Part shown: positions 11,773 to 22,870 of the stretch, piece after piece
How positions within the stretch are numbered: position 1 is the first letter of the stretch
How the letters are laid out: each line of letters starts with the position of its first letter
Source of the DNA: Miscanthus floridulus
Taxonomy: Eukaryota; Streptophyta; Magnoliopsida; Poales; Poaceae
Reading direction: 5' to 3'
DNA length: 64,000 nucleotides
Assembly (NCBI RefSeq): GCF_019320115.1
Contig: NC_089584.1
Location: 75,640,791 to 75,704,790 of the forward strand
Notes under the pieces: model-generated
The model's database searches: none
Seen by the model: the letters and a program-made list of their open reading frames with translations, nothing else
Told to the model about the DNA's origin: nothing
Made by a program: the position numbers and the translations under genes

Positions 11773-12520
11773 CTGTAGATGCATCATATAAGTCTTACAT
11801 GTCCAAGCATATAACCCTTAAAAGATAATGGTATAACAAGAGTAGGTGTCACAAGATCAAGACAAGAGATATATGTAGGGTATACAAAAAGATATTTGTT
11901 CTGATTTTTCCGGCGAGTTGGACAATAGCAGTGCAGTAAAACAAGCATATCTCACTCTCTGTTTATTATCTGATTACATATTCTATCTTTATGGAAATCT
12001 TATGAAATTATCTACAACTTTCATTTAGAACACTTTTCAGATTCTGACGTTTACTTAGTCAAATACAGACGACAAGCAGTACTGTTCTAGAATTCTGACA
12101 GCACAGAAACCTCAACTTACAACAGCTGTATCTCACAATTTATAATAGTTATTGAGGTGATTCCAGAGCCAAAAGAAAGATGCTGAAGTCTACTTATCTC
12201 CATAAAATTTTCATGACCATTGGACAACTAGAACATGAGATATGAACTAATAAAGATGGACTGCTCAGATTGATCCAGAATGGACAACATGATAAAACGA
12301 AACCCAACTATTTATTCATAATATCCTTAAACCTTAACCTTAACTAAATGACCATGGACATGCCCACAAGTCATCACAATCATATCAAAGATCCAAATTA
12401 AGCATTGTTCATAATGATAAACATCCAACCATGCAAATAACACTTGTTCAACCATTAAAAGAAACTAAACACTCTCACGCGCATCTACGCGTGTTTATTA
12501 CATATTTTTAAGACTTCCTG
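11773..12520. other. Tekay A spacer between ORF0 and gag
   Basis: About 750 bp of AT-rich DNA without a coding frame. On the element strand it ends in ...GATGCATCTACAG directly before the gag ATG, a splice-acceptor-like sequence. A small inverted repeat (ACGCG...CGCGT) sits at 12478-12494. Tekay B has a corresponding 366-bp spacer (45178-45543). Confidence 0.6.
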
Positions 12521-13576
12521 CTATGGGTACGGGTCGACGTTGGTGCTAGTGTTGGGGTCTCCAAACTCTCCTATGTTCCTCGGGGGCGACTAAGTAGGTA
12601 CACCTAGCGCTTCCACATCTGGACCTCCTTGCTGTTGCTTCAGTGTAGCATGCTCATGGGCAAGCTACAGATATGCCTTCCCCATGACATCAAGCTCGTC
12701 CAGGGCCTGATCCAAGTCAGTGTTGGTCTTAGCCAAGCACAACAAGGTAGGCCTCAGCCTCATGTTCGCCTCTCCAAGTGGTGCAGTGATGTTGCATGTA
12801 GACTAGCCGCTCCAACGACGGGGAAGATATCGGTCGTCCCCCCAGGCGATGTCATCGAAGTGGCAGTCGTGGTTGACCATCGATGCCTATTGAGCTACGT
12901 CCCTGATGATGGCCACACGTGTGAGTCGTGCAGTGATGGCACGGTGGATGTAGCGCACCCGAGTCCCCTCTCAGATGTACAGTTCTGTCTCCTAGAAGCC
13001 AGTGTAGTCAGGGTGGGTCCAATGCTTCGTCCTGTACTAAACAGTGCCTCCAGGGTGGTAGCGATGTACAAGTGCAAGAAGCCTAGGGTGGTAGTAGGCA
13101 TCACCCTCCAAGTCGTAGTGGATCTCCACGGTCCACCCCTAGGCCAACAATGCATTGTGATCATCATCACTATCATCACCCCCATTTCCACTGTCTCCTC
13201 AATCATCACCACCATCACCACCATCTCCACCATCATCACCTCCATCAGCATCAGAATCATCAGAGTCATCTCCATCATCGGGGTCACCAGCTCCCTCCTG
13301 GCTACCTTGTTCATTCTCCTCCATAGGATCCTCCTCAGACTCTTCTATCTCAATGGGCTCCTCAAACATGGGCCCCTCTTCTGTTTCTTCATCCATTGGA
13401 TCTTCCAGCATGTCCTCCAGAGGTTCCCCCATGGGCACCTCCATAGGCGGTTCCTCTTCCTGGTTCCTCAGAGCCTCCACCAGATGTGCTGAGACACACT
13501 TGCCCAATGTGAACCTGGTCCTCTTGGTGGGCATCACGATGGTCCTCTTGCACAGGGTCTGCTTGGTACGGGCCAT
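12521..13576 (-). pseudogene. Tekay A ORF0: histone H3 tail-like N terminus, acidic tract, coiled coil
   Basis: ATG at 13576, 171 nt inside the PBS, preceded by ATTCTTATAG. The 351-codon frame starts M-A-R-T-K-Q-T, identical to the start of histone H3 (A1-T6), then L-C-K-R-T-I-V-M-P, with Lys at the H3 K9 position. L-C...K-R...M-P also resembles the end of H3 (NLC-AIHA-KRVTIMP); this second match is short. Residues ~45-125 are extremely acidic (E/D with P, then D/G repeats from a GAT/GGT microsatellite). A globular region and a C-terminal stretch with coiled-coil character follow. Internal stops are TGA at 13199-13201 and several TAG (e.g. about 13140, 13030, 12975), yet the frame is clearly retained to 12521. 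I know no named family for it. Function unknown; chromatin mimicry is my inference. Confidence 0.72.
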
Positions 13577-13761
13577 CTATAAGAATGAAAAGGTTGAGTA
13601 TTAGAACAAAACATTTTTTTGGCAACAGATATAGAACAAAATATAAGCAAAAAAAATTATAGCAAATTAATGGTAGTAAAATAAAGATAATGTGGTCCTA
13701 GAAACGTCCATTTATAACTAGGTTGATCATCCTATAGTCAGTTATAGCTCTAATACCAATT
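13577..13761 (-). other. Tekay A leader with primer-binding site (13747-13758)
   Basis: On the element strand TGGTATTAGAGC starts 3 nt after the 5' LTR and matches the usual initiator-Met tRNA PBS (TGGTATCAGAGC) at 11 of 12 bases. The leader then runs to ORF0 and contains CTAATACTCAACC (branch-point-like CTAAT), a pyrimidine-rich CCTTTTCATTCTTATAG, and the ORF0 ATG. Confidence 0.85.
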
Positions 13762-16700
13762 TGTCGCACCCAATTTTGCATAGCAAAACCAAGTACTCAT
13801 ATATGTGCGCCTAGGATGTCCAAACATACACATATATCACAAATTGCAATAGTATCAAAGTAAAGTACTTATTACATCGCATATCTCATCATAAAGTTAA
13901 TACAAAGTTTGCTCAATGCCAATATTATTACAATCACAGCAGAATAACTAGCCCAAACTACCACAGGGACTCCAACTAGTGAATGTCTCCCTAGTAGTCC
14001 TGAACATCCTTCGAGAACTCTTTATATCCACTATCTGTTACCCATTCAGGATTTTCATTGGATGTAAAGAAAGTGTAAGCTCACCATGCTTAGCAAGTAT
14101 ATCAAAGGGATCTATGAGGCTCAAAAGGCTTGACACTATTTGACTGCGGTTCGCAATTTTAGTTGGTCAAATTTTTGCATCCTGAATCACTACTTTAATG
14201 AACAGTCCCAATTCCCAAGTGATATTAAAGTATAGTCATATTTATCTCAATTCCCAACCATCCACCACCCATAGTAACCACTAATCTTGAAGGATCCAGA
14301 CCGCTCATATCTGTGAGCATGGCTATTATAACAGGTTAAATATTTTTGTAGAAATTGTACATCTTTATCCACCGAGCCATGATTCCTAATGCCGGGGTTC
14401 GCGAGGCCCACTACACCTCTTCCCGGGAAGTGTGGCAGGGTTTCACTATGAAACCCTTAGCTAGTCACACTAACAAGTCGTAGCTATTAAGGAGTGGCAC
14501 ACGTGGGCATCACAGCACGGTGCACACATCCTAGCAGAAAAAGGAAAGATACCCTCTTACCCTTACTGGAAGCTATAGATGAGCTAGTACAATCTAGTTA
14601 ATAGGTTAAAGTCAGAGCCATATGACACTCGGGGTTGTACGGAACCTCCTGGGTTGCTGCTTTAGGATTAAGTCCTTATGGAGAAGCACTAGAGTACTCA
14701 ACCCCATACTCTAGCCCCCTATCTATTACTACAAAGCTTCATTTTATCACATTGCATATAGCCTTTAGTCATGTTTAACAATTATTTTATGTTAAGCGCT
14801 ATAGCATCCATCCAAAATGCCTACCCAAAAACCCTAGGTATCAAGGATATGTGGTACAAGTAATCATCTAGGTAAAGTCCTTAAAGGTATTTCAAATTAA
14901 ACACATGCATGAATATGAATGGTAATAGTTCATAGGTAACAAGGGGCCTTTGGTACACTTGCTTTCCTCAAAGTTGTCTGGGAAGTATTGCTGATCCTGC
15001 TGTGGGTCCTCTATCACCTCAAATGGCTCACCCTCTAATCATGTTCCAATCACCAATCAAGCATCATTCCAATCATTACATGCATACAAGATAGACTTCT
15101 ATTAGAATAGTACACCAAACAGTAAAAACATAAGTTGAAAAGCTCATAAATCTATTCTACGTATTGCTACGAACACGTGAGCGAAAGAATCACTCAAATC
15201 GGACTTAAAACACGAAACTTATGCATGAAATAAGGTGTAATGGCATTCCTATAAATAAACTAAACCTATTTTTGAATTAAAACAATTAAAAATATGATTG
15301 TAAATGGTTATAGGACTGCGGGTACTAATTCTAGAAAATACAGGGGCCTAACTGAATAAAAATAGGACTGATATGCAATTACTTTGAATTAAATGCACTG
15401 CAGGTTGAATCTACGAAAATAGAAGGGTCTTTCTACAAATCTATAAGCGGCTTGACTGCGGGTTGACCGCGGTGCTGACTGGATGACACGTGGCACTCTG
15501 GGGGTGGATCGGTGCACCACGTGGCTCAGTGGACTAGCTGATGTGGCTCTATGGCTGGGGTCTATGGGTCCATGGTGGACCAATTATGATTCAACCGGTA
15601 TGGTTGGATCTAGGCCGTCTAGTGCCGATCGGATGGCACAGGAGGCATGGTGAGTCCTGCACCGCTGCATAGGGATGCCGATGAGCATGCCATGGCTGCC
15701 AGCAAGGCTACCACGGTAGCGAACCTCCAGTACGGTGGTTCCAGCCATTCCCGAGATAACCAAGCACACCTAAATGATCTACGAGATCCCACGAACACAA
15801 CGGAGACGCTACCGATGCGAGGAACACGACAGAGTGCTGAGCCCACGGTGGTGCCATGGCCGGTGGGTCTAGAGGTCACTGGTATGGTGTTCTAGGGCAT
15901 GGAATTGTGAATGGAAGGCATAGGAAGGTTGGGGAGCTCACCCCGAGTCGGATGAAACAGTCTATGGCGTCTAGAAGGCCTCCGAATGGTTGGTTCGTCG
16001 ATGGCGGCAGCTGGAGAGAGAGTAAGTGGCATGGGTGAGGGAGAATCCAAGAAATCCATGACCAAGTCATGAAAATGGAAGTACCTAAATGCGTGGGGAA
16101 GCACAGTTAATCTCCGGGTGGCGTCGGCATCGAGAAGTGGGGCGCTGGTACAGTGAATCATCGGCGGTGGTGGAATTGGACTGCGAGTAGAGGATGGGAG
16201 AGGGAAAGGGTCGGTGTGAAGCTTTATAGGCCAGGCAGTGCGCAAAAAAAGGAAGGGGAGTGAGAAGATTTGGGCGGGATTGGCCGCCTGCCATATGTGG
16301 GCGGTGGCTTTCCATGCCGGCAGCGCCAACGGTGGTGGTGGAGAAAGGAAAGTGCGCTAGGAAAAGAAAGGAAACACTGGGGAAGAAGAAAGGAAAGGCG
16401 CTGACAAGCTGGGCCAGTGTGCAGCGAGAGAGGGAGAGCGGACAAGCAGCATGTGTGGGCGATGAAGGCCAAGCAGAGCAGGCTGAGCTAGGCTGCGCGG
16501 TGCGGTTGCGGTGCACGTGCGGGAGAAGAAGGGAGGCGCGCGGAGCGGGCTGGCGCGGGCAGGCCATGTGGGAGGAAAGGAAAAGGGTGGAAGGGGAGGC
16601 ACAGCTGGGCCTCCAGCAGGCCAGCGTGGGAAGGAAGAAAAAAGGGGCTGGGTTAGAACCTAGGGTTGGGCTAAAAATGGAAGAAAGGTAAATTTTTCAA

Positions 16701-16960
16701 AAACAAATCCTTTTCCAAATCTATTTTTCAATACTAAGCCAAATTCAAATGGAATTTGAATTCAACTTCAAATTAACTAGTCCTACACTCAACCAAAAAC
16801 AATATGCTTTGGCATGAATGCAACAAACATGTTTCTAAACCTTATAGTTTATTTTATTTATCCAATATTTATTATTTGGCCTAAGTAAAAAAATACCTAG
16901 AAAATTTAATAAAGGCTAAGAATTAATTGCTAATTTGTAGTAAAATTTTTGGGTGTTACA
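13762..16960 (-). repeat. Tekay A 5' LTR
   Basis: 3199 bp, TGTCGCACCC... to ...GGGTGTTACA on the plus strand, homologous to 4143-7345 along its length. As the 5' LTR it would hold the element promoter. The LTR pair differs at many positions, mostly transitions, so the insertion is not recent. The GC-rich part (15850-16680) contains open frames on both strands that are composition artefacts. Confidence 0.9.
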
Positions 16961-17920
16961 TGGGCGAGCTCGTTGGCGGCCATGGCCAAGTTGGTGCTTG
17001 GGGCCATGCAGACATCGTGGCCGTCAACATGGACAAATTCATCATCAAGGTTGCGATGGAGTTGGAGTGGCCTTCCTTGCGAGTCAAGGTGAGCCTTGGC
17101 TTGCATAAGGGTGGCCTCGTTTGCTCGGCGCTATGCATGGTTGACATTCCTATTGACACGGGCGGCATGTTCCTCCTTGATTTCCCCATCCCATGGGGGG
17201 CTGTCAATGCTGGCATTGAAAATTCCACCTCCATGAAAAGGCAGGAAAGGAGGTTGCATGGTGGTGGTTTCAGTGATGGTCTCCATAGAGCCCTGGGACT
17301 TGAAGTCCAGATTTTTCTCCAGGATGGTCTAGAGGGATGCTTCGGGGCATCGGCCGATGTGTACCTTGTTGACAGCCGGTGAGAGCTGGTTCACAATCTG
17401 GTCGGTGAGAGGATGGATATCTCCAACCTGGTCGGCGAATTTGCCCCTTAGGGCACCTTGATAGGCAGTGGTGGCGCTAGTGAGCCCAAAGGGTAGGGCC
17501 GTGACCCCTGGAGTTTCGTGATCAACCTCTGATAGATCTAAATCGGAGGGTGGTCGATGCTGAACTAGAGTGGTCAAAGCTGATTCGGTGATGGAGAGGC
17601 AATCGGTGAGCTTCTGGCTGACCTAATCGATGGATGCAATCAGATCGTCATTGTTGATCTGCCTCCTCGGGTAGTGGGGAAGCAGGCGGTGAGTTGTCGA
17701 TGAAGACGGCCTTAGAGGTGGTTCCAAGATCGGATCTACTATCGCAAGTGTTGGGGTGATTGCCATAGTATCGATCTGCACCGGCTCGATGAGCTCTTTG
17801 ACTCCGTTAGCGTTGATGATCCATGAGATCGATCCAACCATGAAGATCTGGCCAGGCTATGGGAGGGATGAAGAGCCTACAAAATGCACCATCTTGTTCA
17901 ACATGGAAACATCATGCACA
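16961..17920 (-). pseudogene. Tat A gag, N-terminal third
   Basis: The minus strand reads from about 17840: MVGSISWIINANGVKELIEP, then a segment around 17640 (NNDDLIASID), TALPFGLTSATTAYQGALRGKFADQVGD (about 17500-17420) and onward to the Tekay A insertion at 16961, beyond which gag resumes at 4142. It begins close to the PBS, as in Tat elements. At least three in-frame TAG codons interrupt it. Its product would be the N-terminal part of a Tat capsid polyprotein. Confidence 0.7.
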
Positions 17921-17940
17921 CCCCTACCTGGCGTGCCAAC
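17921..17940 (-). other. Tat A primer-binding site
   Basis: On the element strand GTTGGCACGCCAGGTAGGGG adjoins the LTR. The same motif stands beside the 5' LTR of Tat B (56565-56585) and is typical of grass Tat-lineage elements. Confidence 0.75.
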
Positions 17941-18410
17941 TATCGATAGAATATCATCGGCAGTCCTCTAAGGGGTATCCCACAAAGGTAGATTGATCGG
18001 CAGAGATGCGTGCAATCAAGAACAAGAAGGCAACAGAGACACATGAGTTAGATAGGTTCAGGCCATCAGTATGACGTAATACCCTACTCCTATGGTCTGT
18101 TGGATTGTATTGGCTATGATATGATATTACGTGTGTTTGGAGGGGGTCCCTGCTAGCCTTATATAGTATGGGGGAAGGGTTACAAGTCGGTTAGATCTAG
18201 GAGATAACCGAAAAGTAATAACAGATTACAGGAATCATGGGATCATACATATCCTAACAGATCTCATAGTATCTTCAGGATATCTTCCTGATGTCTTGCG
18301 GGAGACACCGAGCAGCGTCGTGCCCCATAAGGCTTCATCTTGTGGGCTAGGCCGCCCCTAGGGGCATAGCCCATGTGGTTTGCCATGGGTATCTAGGGTC
18401 GTACCCCCCA
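17941..18410 (-). repeat. Tat A 5' LTR
   Basis: A 470-bp LTR between the PBS and the ...GTACCCCCCA end. On the plus strand it begins TATCGATAGAATATCATCGG, where canonical elements have TG; the A is a probable G-to-A change. TATATAG at about 18160-18166 could be the promoter (minus: CTATATAAGG). The matching 3' LTR is not in the window because the element is truncated at about 2850. It is inserted in a chromovirus LTR, whose sequence resumes at 18411. Confidence 0.7.
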
Positions 18411-21155
18411 TAGGAATAAATTCCTAGCTGGTTGAAATCGATTTGAATCACTGTCTCGCCTAGACAGTGAGAAACTTGGCTAGTCCCAACATCGTAGTAA
18501 CTGTGTTATGGAATATGAAGGTTCGGATGAACATGGAATTACTACACCGGCTATGGTTACTATTTTATGCTACTAAATGATATACCACATGTTTGGCATA
18601 AGTTAGTTGCTAATCTAGAGATGAATAGTTATAATTAACTTGATGACCGAATTATAATTGTACAACAGAATTAGTCGCTTTTTATGCAAAATGTTGTCAA
18701 GCTACCTCCACTTATAAAGCTTTGCATAATCCTTAGAGTCACTTTATTTTTGGTTTATAATGGGTAAGTCTAGCTGAGTACCTTCTCGTACTTAGGGTTT
18801 TATTCCCATTGTTGCAGATGATATAGTTTATCATGGCTATTACAAGAATTGCTTCTGTCCCGCCATGGATGAGGAGTGAGCCCTGAGTAGGCATCTCTTA
18901 TTAATACTTCTCATATGCTTTTGTGGATGTGATCATGAGCTGGCACTATATTTGAACTATGATGGCAGATGTTCGTTTCAAACTTTAATTTGCTTCCGCT
19001 ACTATTTTACTCAAACTTGGTTTGTAATAACCTTAATTCGTACTTTGATGGATGAACTGTATTTGTGAACCTTATGTAACATGTGACATATTGAAAGGTC
19101 CTAATGGCTAGAGGGGGGTGAATAGCCTATTAAAAATTTCTACAACAACACTAAGATGAATGATTAGTCAATAAGATGGCGAAGCAAATTTTGCGCTAAC
19201 ACTATACTTGGGGTTGCAAGCCACCTACCCAATTCTATTTTGTATAGTCTCTATCCACACAATGGCTATGTTGCTACACTAAGTTAGTGTGCTCCCAAAG
19301 GCTAACTAAAGAGCCACACTAACCAAGCTAACAAGCTCTCACGACTAGCTACACTAAAGAGCTTAACAACTAATTTGCGGTAATGTAATGACATAGAGCA
19401 AGATGGATACACCACTGAGTCAAGGAATTAACCAATCAATCACATGGATGAATACCAATGAAAACCAATCACCTCAGAATCAAATGTTGACACAATGATT
19501 TTGTACCGAGGTTCACTTGCTTGCCAACGAGCTACTCCTCATTGTGGCGATACACTCACTTAGAGGTTCATGCGCTAATTGGCAATCACATGCCAAACCC
19601 TCAATAGGGTGCCACACAACCAACACAAGATGAGGATCACACAAGCCATGAGCAATTTACTAAAGTACCTTTTGGCTCTTAGTCAGTGAAAGGTCAAGAA
19701 CCCCTCATAATCACCACGATTAGAGCTGGAGACAATCACCAACCTCCGCTAGACGATCCCTGCTACTCCAAGCCGTCTAGGTGGCGGCAACCACCAAGAG
19801 TAACAAGCAAATCCCATAGCAAAACACAAACACCAAGTGCCTCTAGATGCAAACACTCAAGCAATGCACTTGAATTCTCTCTCAATCTCACAAAGATGAT
19901 GAATCAATGATGGAGATGAGTGGGAGGGCTTTGGCCAAGCTCACAAGGGTGCTATGTCAATGCAAATGGCTAAGAGAGTGAGCTAGAGCCAGCAATGGGG
20001 CTTAAATAGAAGCCTCATAAAATAGAGTCATTGTACCCCTTTACAGGGCATTGCTCAGGGCGACCGAATACTCTAGTTAGATCACAGGACCCCAGCGTCC
20101 GATCACGCGATGCATGCCATGTGGCCCCTGCTTCAAATACTAATCACCCAATCTCAATGGTCATCAGTACACTTAAGTTGTGACTAGACGCTCTATAGTG
20201 TAGGACCAGACACAGGATCCCAGCGTCCAATCACTTCCAGTAAGGTTCTAGAGGTGGAAATTCATGACCAGACGAGTCCAGTCACTCACGGCCCTCTCTG
20301 TGCACTGCCACATTAGCAGGACCAGACGCTGAATAGTATTCAGCTAGAGTCCAATTGCCTATGTCTGATCAAGAGATCGAGGGCGGCCTTCACTGCGCCA
20401 CTGACCGGATGCAGGACCCAACGTCCGGTCACTTCATGACTAGTGTTCGGTGCACTATGTGAAACACTGTCTTTTCTATATAGGGCGCCATTGGCACCGT
20501 CGAACACTCCACCGGTGAAGTTTCAAACCCTTGCTCCTAGGTGCTAAACACAATATGTATCACCTTTGTGCATGTGTGTTAGCATATTTTCACAAATATT
20601 TTCAAGGGTGTTAGCACTCCACTAGATCCTAAATGCATATGCAATGAGTTAGAGCATCTAGTGGCACTTTGATAACCGCATTTAAATATGAGTTTCACCC
20701 TTCTTAATAGTATGGCTATCTATCCTAAATGTGATCACACTCGCTGAGTGTCTCGATCACTAAACAGAAAAGCTCCTATCAATTTCACCTTTGCCTTGAG
20801 CTTTTTGTTTTTCTGTCTTCTTCTCCAAGTCCAAGCACTTGATCATCACCATGGCATCACCATCATCATGTCATGATCTTCATTTGCATCACCACTTGGA
20901 GTAGTGCTACCTATCTCATAATCACTTTGATAAACTAGGTTAGCACTTAGGGTTTCATCAATTCACCAAAATCAATCTAGAGCTTTAACATGTATGTTGA
21001 ATCATGTACGATCTTGGTTGTATGTTGATGGTTAATTGAGACCCTTCGTGGTACTCGATGGACTACTAGGTTTATATGGGCTCAAGTATGACAGTGCGAC
21101 CATTTGCGGGCTGCCATTGTACTTGTGCTCTTATAAATTGGTCGGTTCTACTACA
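18411..21155 (+). repeat. Chromovirus LTR remnant related to the Tekay B LTR
   Basis: 18411-19091 and 20993-21155 align with the last ~840 bp of the Tekay B LTR (42558-43397): GGAATAAATTCCTAGCTGG, the CATCGTAGTAA block, GGGTAAGTCTAGCTGAGTACCTTC, and the end GGTCGGTTCTACTACA. Identity is visibly lower than between the Tekay B LTRs, so it is an older relative. Its 5' part is missing to the left of Tat A. A solo LTR is inserted at 19092-20992. Confidence 0.75.
19092..20992 (-). repeat. SIRE/Maximus-like solo LTR
   Basis: 1901 bp bounded TGAAAGGTCC...GAGCTTTAACA, inserted in the chromovirus LTR remnant. Flanking pentamers are CATAT and TGTAT, explained by one CGTAT duplication in which CpG decayed to CA on one side and TG on the other. 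It has no internal domain, so it is a solo LTR or a small non-autonomous element. It repeats CAGCGTCCGATCAC-like motifs (about 20092, 20218, 20420) and the GGCTAGAGGGGGGTGAATAG start common in grass genomes. Family assignment is from memory of such LTRs and is tentative. Confidence 0.55.
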
Positions 21156-22849
21156 AGGTGGGGCACATCGGTGAAGGAGTCTGATGGTGCAGATGATGAC
21201 ATCGCAGCCTCAGTAGTGGCATGATGGTGGAGCGTGGGTCCTCAGTCATGAGGAGTGGAGGCACGGCTGTTGCTTGAAGACGAAGGTGAGGCATGGCCAG
21301 CCGGACGTGGGTGTCTTAGGGTCATCCAGGGTAGAGGCACGGTGCGCAACATCATAGCCCTAGATGGCGAGGTGTGTTCGCATGGAGGTGGTAATGCGTG
21401 GCTACCATGCCCGTTAGCAAGGTGACCACGTCAAGCTTGGACGAAGGCACGACAAGGTGAGAACATGATTGGCCGCGGCATGGACATGGCGAGGGCATGG
21501 CAATGCACTACCCAGCGTGACATGAAGTTGTGGCGAGGACGATGGAGTGGACGCCATGGGGCTAGAGCAGGAGCTTAGGGTGGTCGATTTGGTGGTGGCT
21601 TGATGAGATGCTTGGCATGTTGGGATCAAGGATGGCAGGTGGCGCCATCGTCGATGCGGGTAGAGGGCAACCATGGCTCCAAGCGACGAGGCATGCCGGT
21701 AGTCGGCCGGGTGGCGCCATGGCTAGGCTGTAGCGGACACGGGTGGCTCAGCAGGTGGGGCAAGGCTGGTGCATGATAGTGAGGCGATGAAGGATGCTAT
21801 CGTTGTTGTTGTCTCCATGGGCGTGCAGGAAGGGAGGGAGAGGGAGTAGGTAGGAGTGGCGATGGCTACAGGGAGAGGCAGGAGCGATAGAGGTGGCCAT
21901 GGCTCTTATAGCAGTGCTAGGCTAGGGTTCTAGGGGATCCATCCATCCTAGGCATACGTGTGGCTCTAGGACATGTGGCGTTCATCCTGCGAGCGGTGGT
22001 AAGGATGCCAAGGCATGGATGGGACAGCTGGCGGCGATGGCGGTCTCCTTGGAGCATGTTCGCGTGATGCTAGGGCTTAGGCATGGGTGCGGTCGTGGCT
22101 TGGGCTAGTTGGGCCGCTGGTGCACGTGTTGGGCCTATAGGTGGTGCTGGTTTTTGGGCTACGCTGCTGGGCTACACGTGGGTGGGGCCTGCTATGACTT
22201 CGAGCTGGTCTGGCGACATGGAGTGGGCCAGAGGTCAGGACTGGTGATGGCGCTAGGCCTATAGATGGAGAGGGAGAGGCGAGCGGGCCTTGCGCCTAGT
22301 GTTGGGCCAGAAGGCTAGTTGGGCCACGCGATGGGGAAAAAGGAGCAGTGGGCTAGTTTTGAAAGGAAGAGGAGAATGGATTTTCCTTTTAGGAATTTTG
22401 ACTTAGGGAATTTGGGGCAAATTGAAAAGGGATTTGGGAGGGAATCAAATGGGGATTAAAGATGGATCTAAGAGAGACTTGAGGGGAATTCAAGGAGATA
22501 AGGAGAAAGGATTTTTCTGCAATTCCTTGCTAGGGAAAAGATAGGAGGTTTCCCATTTATGGTTCAAGTAATTTAAGAGATATTCAAAAAACATTTGAGG
22601 GGAATTCAAATGACATTGAGAGGAAGTTTGCTATGGATTTGTGTACTCCAAACTTCAAAACTCAAGACATGAAAACAACTCAAGAACAAGGGCACTCTCT
22701 ACAAACAAATCTATATGAATGCAACAACTTGTCGGTAAGCACCCCTAGGTTTGACTAGGGTTTGACCTAGAGACTACATGCTCCACACATTGCAGGAAAA
22801 AATTTAAAAAGTTCATATTTTTGGTTGTGCAAAACTCCAAGTTGTTATA
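21156..22849 (-). repeat. Left LTR of element C, outer part (U3 side)
   Basis: GC-rich (21200-22330) then AT-rich (22380-22849), the same composition order as the U3 half of the Tekay A LTR (6230-7345). It ends ...AACTCCAAGTTGTTATA immediately beside a PPT; on the element strand it starts TATAACA where TGTAACA is expected (one G-to-A). No credible gene: the open frames here follow base composition. Confidence 0.6.
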
Positions 22850-22870
22850 GTCCACCCCCTTATAGGAATC
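22850..22870 (-). other. Element C polypurine tract
   Basis: On the element strand CCTATAAGGGGGTGGAC abuts the LTR. The upstream text GGGGATGAGATTCCTATAAG matches the pre-PPT segment of Tekay B (CGGGATGAGATTTTTATAAG) and resembles that of Tekay A. This conservation identifies element C as Tekay-related though it lacks gag-pol. Confidence 0.75.

Larger units (their letters stand above)
4143..16960 (-). mobile_element. Tekay A: full-length Ty3/gypsy chromovirus LTR retrotransposon
   Basis: A 12.8-kb element in minus orientation: 5' LTR 13762-16960, PBS 13747-13758, extra ORF0 13576-12521, gag from 11772, pol with protease, RT, RNase H, integrase and chromodomain to about 7358, PPT 7346-7360, 3' LTR 4143-7345. 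The LTRs begin TGTAACACCC and end GGTGCGACA on the element strand. Long LTRs (3.2 kb), an iMet-type PBS and an integrase C-terminal chromodomain place it in the Tekay/Del group of chromoviruses. All frames carry nonsense codons, so it cannot be autonomous now. It is inserted in Tat A gag. Confidence 0.88.

Noticed and set aside
12629..13492. Plus-strand open frame of 287 codons with Ile/Thr/Ser-rich repeats
   Set aside because: It is the antisense of the acidic GAT/GGT repeats of Tekay A ORF0; the minus strand carries the H3-like start and the PBS-oriented gene order.
17941..18410. Promoter or first exon of a host gene
   Set aside because: Position beside a Tat-type PBS and the LTR-type ends identify it as the Tat A LTR.
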